This document shows positions 18,501-21,884 of a stretch of 21,884 nt of DNA, piece by piece. Source of the stretch: Kipferlia bialata (taxonomy: Eukaryota > Fornicata); the NCBI GenBank assembly GCA_003568945.1, contig BDIP01000312.1, forward strand, positions 1-21,884, in the 5' to 3' direction. The notes below the pieces were generated by a model, which searched no databases, was not told where the DNA came from, and was given only the letters and a program-made list of their open reading frames with translations. The translations under genes and the position numbers were made by a program. Within the stretch, counting starts at the first letter, position 1; each line of letters opens with the position of its first letter.

Positions 18501-20111
18501 ACACCATCAATGTTGTTGATATCAATATATATCAATGAGTAGCGTCACACTATTATGGTATTGGGCTGCTGAGTATATATCATATATACTATACAGCTGA
18601 GTAAATACAAATATACTGTAAATATGACTTTAGACTCTGCTTCACCTCAGTGTCCAACGAGGCCAAGGAGAGGGCCCTAGGCGCCAGTACCTGATCACGG
18701 CAGCGGTATGTATCACTTATGGGATATGTCTTCAATTCGTAATATCAATCGGGTAGCATTCGGGTTTCTCACTGCTAGCGCCTCGACTCCAAGTACGACG
18801 ACCCTCACACACTCAGAGTGACTCTTCTTCCCAGCCAGGACGGCCACCCAGTCGTAGGTATGGATATACATTTTACATATATATATATATACACTGCCGT
18901 ATAGTAGGTATGGATATAAATGTAGATATATATAGATATAAATGTATATATATGAATACTACCCAGTAGGTCTGGCACACTCTATAGTATATTAGTAGGT
19001 GTGGTACCATCAGTAGAAAGGTCGAGTTCTCAACTCTACTGTGTGTTTTGATGAAGTGTATACTCTTGTACGTCTGTGTAAATATCATGCATACTCCTCT
19101 CATAATGCTCACTCAGGCTTCTTTTCGGAGGACTACTGTGTCACACTCAGGCCACCAACAGGGTAAGGGACTCAGCACAGTCCTCCCTCAGATATACAGT
19201 TTCACATATCAGCTCACTTTCACACATATATTTATACAACAATTATCACATGTATATATATATATGTGTATATGTACATATACATATATCATGGAAGACT
19301 TGAGGCACTAACCCCCCGGCACCCAGGAGTCACAGCACCTGAGGGAGAGACACACGGAGAGACCTACCCAGACCTCCCAGCCGGCGCCGCATCCTACTGC
19401 GCACTCTCTCAACTCCTCGAGACTACCTCTTCTCGTAGTAGGACAATACTATACCAACTGTCCATGTATGCATGATTCCACAGACAGCGTATATCCTTGC
19501 TACCAAACACATTCTTCTCTGATTCTTCTCTATGTTACAAGTTCCTCCCAGTGCGTCTCACTTTGTATCCCTACACGCTTCGTCTCACACTAGGGTACTA
19601 GAGCACTTGCAGCAGCCCCAGTACAGGGCCGCATACCCAGGTACTGTATTCATATATACTCAAAGATATGAATACAATAGTATACAATATACTACCGAAT
19701 GGGTTATTGTGTGGCATTAGGTAGAGGAGTACAGTAGATATAGCGCCACTCTCTCTCTAACGCTAGGCCTATATGAGGCTCTCCGTGGCCTCTGCAGGGC
19801 ACTTAGGGGGAGGTATGTACCAAGTCTGACATGTGCTATAGATTGTATACAGTATGTATATGGGAAGGACAGTGCATCACTGACGTCAGGCTTCCTGCCA
19901 GCTTGGTCGTTGAGGGAGGCGCCAAGCTCATCTACGTCCTGCAGGTATGCCTTATACTAAGCTATGTATATGCTTTACATATATTAGAGGAGCCTTCTCC
20001 ACCAGATGTAGTTGATATGGTATGAATGAGACCAAGTATCACAGTGTTCTTAGTATGACTCACCACCAGTGTGCAGGACTCCCCCTGCAGGTCACTGAGA
20101 CTAGTCCCTAA
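4685..20111 (+). CDS. Gene 2, very long multi-exon gene, unrecognised protein with AT-hook-like N-terminus
   Basis: About 40 exons. Supported ones: 4685-4816, 5200-5271, 5547-5569, 5627-5754, 5866-6002, 6435-6516, 6934-7034, 7455-7569, 7782-7870, 8056-8145, 8479-8844, 9286-9670, 9876-9998, 10178-10357, 10657-10721, 11144-11242, 11899-11959, 12029-12067, 12380-12430, 12787-13331, 13841-13909, 14384-14731, 14813-14974, 15055-15126, 15222-15542, 15738-15824, 16057-16978, about 17381-17452, 17533-17633, 17708-17751, 17856-18136, 18310-18377, 18651-18705, 18779-18857, 19117-19162, 19327-19434, 19552-19640, 19767-19812, 19890-19944, 20070-20111 (TAA). Phases close from 4685 to 16978, from 17533 to 19162 and from 19552 to the stop. 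The start ATG at 4685 is the one nearest the conserved-looking sequence; an in-frame ATG at 4595 would add low-complexity residues. Unresolved junctions at 16979-17532 and 19163-19551 leave room for a gene boundary or missed exons. Confidence 0.6.
6172..6377 (+). repeat. Three acceptor-side look-alikes upstream of exon 6435-6516
   Basis: At 6172, 6245 and 6360 a CAG acceptor is followed by short pieces resembling the exon start (IYRIM, MLCTM, IRRIS against ILRVR). Each is 15-20 nt and then turns into TA-rich sequence. They are more diverged than the copies in gene 1. Confidence 0.45.
6581..6628 (+). repeat. Donor-side copy of exon 6435-6516
   Basis: Repeats AVKDD.LQAQ and ends CAAAGG before a GTACGT donor, in the same phase as the exon's own GTACGG donor. 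It lacks the 5' half of the exon and an internal ERS segment. Confidence 0.7.
6934..7870 (+). CDS. Gene 2 exons 7-9: charged linker with lysine-rich patch
   Basis: Exons 6934-7034, 7455-7569 and 7782-7870. The first two are largely in-frame (GA)n sequence read as RERE and GERE tracts, starting GATPIISKRERER and PSRRPDASVPERDG. The third is strongly basic, with KKGKKKKEEGKPP followed by TRGQKLSPRPPK; it resembles a nuclear-localisation or nucleic-acid-binding patch, though composition alone proves neither. Diverged acceptor-side copies precede each: near 6822, at 7348 (ASTHR) and at 7688 (VPKKKGKKKTH). Confidence 0.6.
8056..9998 (+). CDS. Gene 2 exons 10-13: disordered linker and short folded segment
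   Basis: Exon 8056-8145 (30 codons) contains EYTELVSPASELPKGAISHH. Exon 8479-8844 (122 codons) is Pro, Ser, Thr and Ala rich. Exon 9286-9670 starts AQLPTPSPVQDVL and becomes an ER and EV-rich acidic-basic tract encoded by GA repeats. Exon 9876-9998 looks more ordered (VFYDFNFLVYGDPVEGIDVD). Phases close (0,0,1,1). Partial copies of the 9286 exon start (CACAGCxGCCT after CAG) lie at about 9099 and 9186, and of the 8056 exon end at 8242-8265. Confidence 0.65.
10178..12430 (+). CDS. Gene 2 exons 14-19: Gly/Tyr/Arg-rich segment with many small exons
   Basis: Exon 10178-10357 contains TRYGGHRTPYGGQGTQ and ends TESGTYSG. Further exons: 10657-10721 (MDIPYSVSRNLVGRSPDDP), 11144-11242 (RLMESRTLRLLKTRASVSH), 11899-11959 (QLAPVPGAGTMGQMYTPAPG), 12029-12067 (GTMGQMYTPAPG) and 12380-12430 (AYPAGQRWSPIATQGDG). 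This is the region richest in repeated small exons, several in frame with their neighbours (10443-10460, 11282-11338, 11473-11529, 12029-12067). Which copies reach mRNA cannot be decided from DNA. The peptide composition suggests a flexible low-complexity segment. No family recognised. Confidence 0.55.
10443..10460 (+). repeat. 18-nt in-frame micro-copy of the end of exon 10178-10357
   Basis: Follows a GTTGACAG acceptor, reads (E)GGSYSG against ESGTYSG, and ends at the same GTGCGT donor. Its entry and exit phases both match, so it could be a real 6-residue microexon. Confidence 0.5.
10539..10810 (+). repeat. Acceptor-side and donor-side copies of exon 10657-10721
   Basis: The upstream copy after GTGCAG reads DIPFSVSRNL against DIPYSVSRNL, with synonymous ATC/ATT and CCA/CCG, and stops at GTGTAT. 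The downstream copy at about 10795-10810 repeats the last 16 nt (SPDDPV against SPGDPV) and keeps the GTGAGT donor. Confidence 0.75.
10920..11057 (+). repeat. Two acceptor-side copies of exon 11144-11242
   Basis: After CAG at 10919 and again near 11028, the sequence repeats RLMESRTL. Within RLMESRTLRL the first copy differs from the full exon at ACC/ACA, CTC/CTT, AGA/AGG and CTG/TTG, all synonymous. Both copies then diverge into TA-rich DNA. Confidence 0.82.
11282..11640 (+). repeat. Four donor-side copies of the VSHAIDS exon end
   Basis: Copies at 11282-11338, 11386-11432, 11473-11529 and 11594-11640 repeat the second half of exon 11144-11242 and end before GTGAGT, GTGAGG or GTATGG. Copies one and three are each 57 nt, follow GGATATAG acceptors, and are in phase with the exon and with each other (TVVSHAIDSRRG then GTFR). 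The other two lack a phase-compatible acceptor. A more decayed piece lies near 11728-11748. Confidence 0.85.
12138..12172 (+). repeat. Third, out-of-phase copy of the MGQMYTPAPG exon
   Basis: Follows TTCACAG and repeats ATGGGxCA.ATGTAC.CxxCxGCACCAGGAG before a GTATAA donor. Its entry phase does not fit the preceding donor, unlike the copy at 12029-12067, whose two differences (ACT/ACA, CCA/CCT) are synonymous. Confidence 0.7.
12787..13331 (+). CDS. Gene 2 exon 20: proline-rich then acidic ER-rich disordered exon
   Basis: A 545-nt exon between CACCAG and GTACGA. It begins DLAAESETEENVRSPIPEFG, continues through Pro-rich sequence (SPAVSLPPPQETVQPPPASP) and a Glu, Thr and Arg-rich tract derived from GA repeats (TEREGEIQAETDAEVETDRE). 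It ends with a QPLS-type tandem repeat and PCEYTGQ. A short acceptor-side copy (GCCTAGCTGCAGAGTCAGA) lies at 12712-12730, and a donor-side copy of the last 20 nt near 13448-13466. Low complexity makes the function unreadable; probably intrinsically disordered. Confidence 0.72.
13230..13290 (+). repeat. QPLS tandem peptide repeat
   Basis: In-frame 12-nt units read SQPL SQPL SQPL, followed by degenerate IVPL and SEPL. Units differ mainly in third positions (CCTCTC, CCCCTC). Confidence 0.85.
13623..13909 (+). repeat. Three copies of the (G/D)AEPSD exon; last one is gene 2 exon 21
   Basis: After CAG at 13622, 13743 and 13840 the sequence repeats GCAGAGCCCAGTGA. The third copy (13841-13909) is the most complete: DAEPSDSEGDSSESSGSG, with a GTAATA donor in phase 0. 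The first two are acceptor-side copies; the second ends at a possible in-phase GTAACA donor. A donor-side copy (SSGSGCSSSE) at about 14036-14065 after CTGAG is also in phase. Confidence 0.75.
14384..15824 (+). CDS. Gene 2 exons 22-26: acidic Glu/Val/Ala-rich region
   Basis: Exons 14384-14731, 14813-14974, 15055-15126, 15222-15542 and 15738-15824 are all phase 0 at both ends, so any can be skipped or repeated without breaking the frame. Composition is strongly acidic. Exon ends repeat at the protein level: VVPESVGEEPAIQ (14731) and VVPESEGEAPAIQ (14974), then QSHMVKGE (15542) and LSHMPVVKTE (15824). This points to old exon duplication. No catalytic or domain motif is visible; the region is probably disordered. 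Short acceptor-side copies lie at 14337 and about 15651. Confidence 0.7.
16057..16978 (+). CDS. Gene 2 exon 27: largest exon, disordered with polyproline pair
   Basis: A 922-nt exon between CTACAG and GTACCA, phase 0 in and 1 out. It starts LSDPQTALAVNERAAE. Much is Thr, Ala and Asp-rich. A more ordered helix-like stretch (LSLEALESDLYRRLEGVLAP, then DRRVAHIMVLARGD) precedes two DTDNPLPPPPPL repeats. Then come an acidic run (EEAEDVEEGDDEPYNYFGTD) and GEGEGEGDREGEDG. It ends with a possible helix (TIEEIHAGEEDAVRDART) and QMARCHFIL. Polyproline of this type binds profilin, SH3 or EVH1 domains in other proteins; here that is inference. Confidence 0.8.
16558..16650 (+). repeat. Duplicated DTDNPLPPPPPL unit
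   Basis: Two 36-nt units, 16558-16593 and 16615-16650, encode the same 12 residues. Their three differences (CTA/CTT, CCA/CCC, CTC/CTT) are synonymous. A CT-rich spacer encoding SPLSLPL separates them. Confidence 0.93.
17257..17452 (+). repeat. Split TNESxPDVLASG exon of gene 2
   Basis: The upstream copy from 17257 has a phase-compatible acceptor (TATAGAG) and reads TNESAPDVLASG but soon meets a TAG. The downstream copy, 17381-17452, reads TNESVPDVLASG and continues ATPPMEGKEFTK but has no adjacent AG in phase. A third decayed copy (DVLA) is at about 17145-17165. The natural exon seems to be represented only by its two halves. Confidence 0.55.
17453..17532 (+). other. Candidate GC-AG intron
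   Basis: Coding-like sequence ends ACCAAG just before GCAAGG, after which the DNA becomes TA-rich. The next supported exon starts after GTCAG at 17532 in the matching phase (EFTK to AVMDARCDG). AAG followed by GCAAG is the usual form of the minor GC donor class. No nearby GT donor keeps the frame. Confidence 0.45.
17533..20111 (+). CDS. Gene 2 C-terminal exons: folded-looking block of unknown family
   Basis: Exons 17533-17633, 17708-17751, 17856-18136, 18310-18377, 18651-18705, 18779-18857 and 19117-19162 join in phase. So do 19552-19640, 19767-19812, 19890-19944 and 20070-20111. Motifs in order: DPLRLVELSGNVCEFWDRAG, YPLTLCVTCINPKPG, LRQAEFVNVGLGLENIKREY, SRHILEVFDRLFIPISSKKY, GEEYRRATFDKLRNRMRGKA, CTVEFLNHLNYTVATAVEG, QYLITAARLDSKYDDPHTL, RVTLLPSQDGHPVVG, FFSEDYCVTLRPP, PDLPAGAASYCALSQLLE, LEHLQQPQYRAAYPG, LYEALRGLCRALRGRLPAS and, at the end, LQVTETSP then TAA. 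Unlike the middle of the gene this is well mixed, globular-looking sequence with few echoes. I recognise no family. The link through 19163-19551 is off by one phase as drawn, so a small exon is probably missed. It could be a separate gene. Confidence 0.62.
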
Positions 20112-20264
20112 GGAGTAGGACCTCTCTGTCAGCGGGATTTGCTAGCCAGGGAACATAGTAGTAGAGGTGCAGTTGAGACACAGCTTTAATAGATTAATCG
20201 ATTATTCTTGTCGGCAGCTCTATTGTTCCAATGTCCAAGACTCCGTAGTCCACTTCCACAACAG
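20112..20264. other. Convergent intergenic spacer
   Basis: Only 153 nt separate the TAA of gene 2 from the TGA of the opposing reading frame. It contains the 10-bp palindrome TAATCGATTA at 20195-20204. Nothing else is recognisable; both 3' UTRs must be short or overlap. Confidence 0.6.
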
Positions 20265-20637
20265 TCATCTTGTCGATTTAGAACTGAGTACAGTACAGTC
20301 CCAATCGACAAGACACTCCACTAGAGTTGTGAGATAGTATATCTGCGCTGGATGGAGTTGCGTACTGTGGAATACATCCACATCATCATTGTCAAAGATA
20401 GCCAGCGAATATCGTTCAACATGCGCCGCTGGCACCTGCTTTCCATGATTGGTACCTTGGAATGTACACATCGTACTCGTCTAGGCAACAGTCCAGGGGG
20501 TCCTCGATGTAGTTGGCTACTGTCTCTCGGAGAGACTGTCTCCCATTTGTTGGATATCCCGGTGATGTTACAATACTCTGCTGTGAAACGCCATCTCCTT
20601 CACTTCTCTCTCTCTCACCATCCTCAGTGCCACTCAT
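20265..20637 (-). CDS. Kelch-like module, downstream minus-strand frame
   Basis: Two exons, 20637-20470 and 20435-20265, separated by a 34-nt intron (GTGTAC to AGCAG) in phase 0. They give 112 residues from an ATG to TGA. Motifs: EDGERERSEGDG, TSPGYPTNGRQSLRETVANY, EDPLDCCLDEYD, then VERYSLAIFDNDDVDVF and LHPAQIYYLTTLVECL. The DPLxCCL and (A/V)DVF...(H/I)P(A/P)(Q/E)I pattern parallels the upstream minus-strand frame (DPLSCCLEGH, AADVF, IPPEII), so the two are paralogous modules. It may be a short separate gene or the last propeller blades of the neighbour joined through an intron I did not find. Antisense frames in the same stretch are shadows. Confidence 0.5.
20269..20312. repeat. Inverted repeat with 10-bp stems
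   Basis: CTTGTCGATT at 20269-20278 and its exact complement AATCGACAAG at 20303-20312 enclose a 24-nt loop. It lies in the last coding codons of the minus-strand frame, just before its stop. It could fold in RNA near the 3' end. Confidence 0.7.
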
Positions 20638-20713
20638 AAGTCACCACGTACAATCCACAGACAGCATGCGCTGTGTTTATACTGTATCTGATTCTATTGA
20701 CAGAGCTGTCGTG

Positions 20714-21884
20714 TCAGAAGAAACTGCTACTTGTACTGTGCGACCATGTGCTGGTCTTCTCCAATATTGTACTCGCAAAGATCTTAAGAGTCTCATTGAC
20801 ACAGATAGCGTTGGTCAAGGGACCTTTCCACAATACAGGTCTCCGCCACCGGAAGAGTGTTTGGCCTATTGCTATATGACTGTATGAGCATGTGTCACTC
20901 ACACCTTGTCTATGCCCAGTGTCGCTCTCCAGTCCTTGTCCCACTCCAGTACGCGCCCCCATCCCATGTCCTCACTGGGGTAGAGCAGAGACTCGTTCAG
21001 AGTGACAAGTCTGACATGCAGAAGGCCATTCTCCTCATCCAGTACTGGAGATACGTCAATGCAGAGCATTGTGTTGTCCAACAACTGTACAGACTCTGAG
21101 GGGTACTGATTCCACAATATCTGATGGTCACCAATTCTGACCAGGTCTCCACTAATGGTATCATAGAGATGGATACCGGAGTCGCATGCAAAGAAAAACA
21201 GACGGCCAAACCCCTTCCATCAGGTGATATTCCACAAGATCTACACTTGTTGTAGAATATATACTAGATGTAAGAGATACTACACCTCAACCACTCAGTG
21301 AGGATTGAAGAGACCTACATTGCGGGTGATGTGTACCTGTATGAGATTGAGCACGAGCACATACGAGACAGTAGGGATCAAAATAGTGTACTGTAATGTT
21401 CAACAGCAGACAGTAGCATATACCTGCACAAAGCAGACATATCCTAGTGGGCTAGGCATGTTGTCCAGCTGCGTCCAACTATGTGTCAGTGAGTATGTCC
21501 AGTGCTCTGTCCGATCCACTTTCTCCAGAAAGACATGGAGGGTGTCCTCCACTACTGTGTATGGAGACTCGTGTGGATGGATAATCTCAGGGGGGATGCT
21601 GCTATCCCTTGTGAACACATCTGCAGCTGGATCGTAGAGATATACACCTCTGCGGTCTGTGTGTCGATTCTCTACCCTCAGTATGAACACAAAGTGCCCT
21701 TCTAGGCAGCAGGAGAGGGGGTCCCGAATACAGCTGTCTCCATGTACTAAAACGGGAGGGGGTTGACACGCCCCTTGTCCATAGTCTCTTATGAACTGGG
21801 TAGACCTCTCCCTACTGTGCCTAGGTGGGGTAAGAGGGTCAGTGATGTCTTCTACTATCACACCATGCCTGCGCTGTCCATAGA
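20714..21884 (-). CDS. Kelch-like beta-propeller protein, 5' partial
   Basis: Exons 21884-21424 (open at the window edge, frame from 21882), 21213-20903 and 20879-20714 (TGA) give about 310 residues. Kelch-type features: W-x-Y...W around TEHWTYSLTHSWTQLDNMPS, MPSPLGYV followed across the first intron by GFGRLFFFACDSGIHLYD, and RRGVYLYDPAADVF, DTLHVFLEKV, NETLKIFAS. The spacing MPSP, hydrophobic strand, G-x-L-F-F-F, then LYD is that of one kelch blade and supports joining 21424 directly to 21213 (210-nt intron). The second intron is only 23 nt (20880-20902, GTGAGT to ATACAG) and restores the frame after a TGA. Kelch propellers are protein-interaction scaffolds; substrate and location are unknown. 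An optional 54-nt exon at 21337-21390 is phase-compatible but would disrupt the blade spacing. Confidence 0.65.
20880..20902 (-). other. 23-nt intron
   Basis: Read on the minus strand it begins GTGAGTGACAC and ends TCATACAG. Removing it joins GACAAGGT to TCATATAGC and replaces an in-frame TGA by a 55-codon continuation (HIAIGQTLFRW, then NETLKIFAS). Length is not a multiple of three. Confidence 0.55.

Noticed and set aside
18494-18540. Possible exon GSKHTINVVDI after TTACAG
   Set aside because: The phase does not fit the preceding donor at 18378, whereas the exon at 18651 joins it without a break.
21305-21637. 110-codon plus-strand open frame at the right end
   Set aside because: It is antisense to the kelch-like exon on the minus strand. 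The only part with protein-like character is the short stretch discussed as a finding, and that is in another frame.
1-21884. tRNA, rRNA, transposon or virus-derived elements
   Set aside because: I saw no cloverleaf-like gene, rRNA similarity, transposase or reverse transcriptase motif, or terminal repeats. The repetitive DNA is microsatellite and exon copies.

Overview
The window is nuclear DNA of a eukaryote, almost certainly a protist with many spliceosomal introns. Short GC-richer exons end in GT(A/G) donors and begin after AG acceptors. They are separated by AT-rich introns packed with (TA)n, (CT)n and (GA)n microsatellites. Stops used are TGA and TAA, so the standard code fits. High intron density, microsatellite-filled introns, acidic and ER-rich low-complexity proteins and a kelch-like neighbour resemble, from memory, the fornicate flagellate Kipferlia. 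That assignment is inference, at roughly even odds.

Layout. Positions 1-328: poly-C and CT microsatellite DNA with two decayed exon-like copies. 329-3201 (+): the 3' end of a gene (gene 1). Eight exons join with consistent phase into a 165-residue C-terminus ending in TGA. 3202-4684: intergenic and UTR sequence with no gene I can support. 4685-20111 (+): a very long gene (gene 2) of about 40 exons. Exons 1-27 (4685-16978) join without a phase conflict into about 1,620 codons. Its C-terminal block (17533-20111) ends in TAA. Two junctions there (around 17000-17500 and 19163-19600) are unresolved, so two adjacent genes remain possible. 20112-20264: a short convergent spacer. 20265-21884 (-): one or two kelch-like beta-propeller reading frames, open at the right edge, with two very short introns (23 and 34 nt) alongside a 210-nt one.

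The two + strand gene products are not recognised. Gene 2 starts with an AT-hook-like GRGRPK motif and a folded-looking basic block. Next come lysine-rich and ER-rich linkers and a long acidic, proline-containing disordered region. It ends in a second folded-looking block of unknown family.

The most notable signal is pervasive 'exon echoing'. Most exons of gene 1, and many of gene 2, have one to four diverged full or partial copies in the flanking introns. Upstream copies usually keep the acceptor side of the exon and downstream copies the donor side. In the clearest pairs nearly all differences are synonymous, many copies keep splice signals, and several copies abut microsatellites exactly where they are truncated. 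Real alternative or cassette exons, duplication through microsatellites, and assembly chaining of alleles or paralogues are the competing explanations. An NNNN gap flanked by the same sequence shows that at least one duplicate is an assembly artefact.
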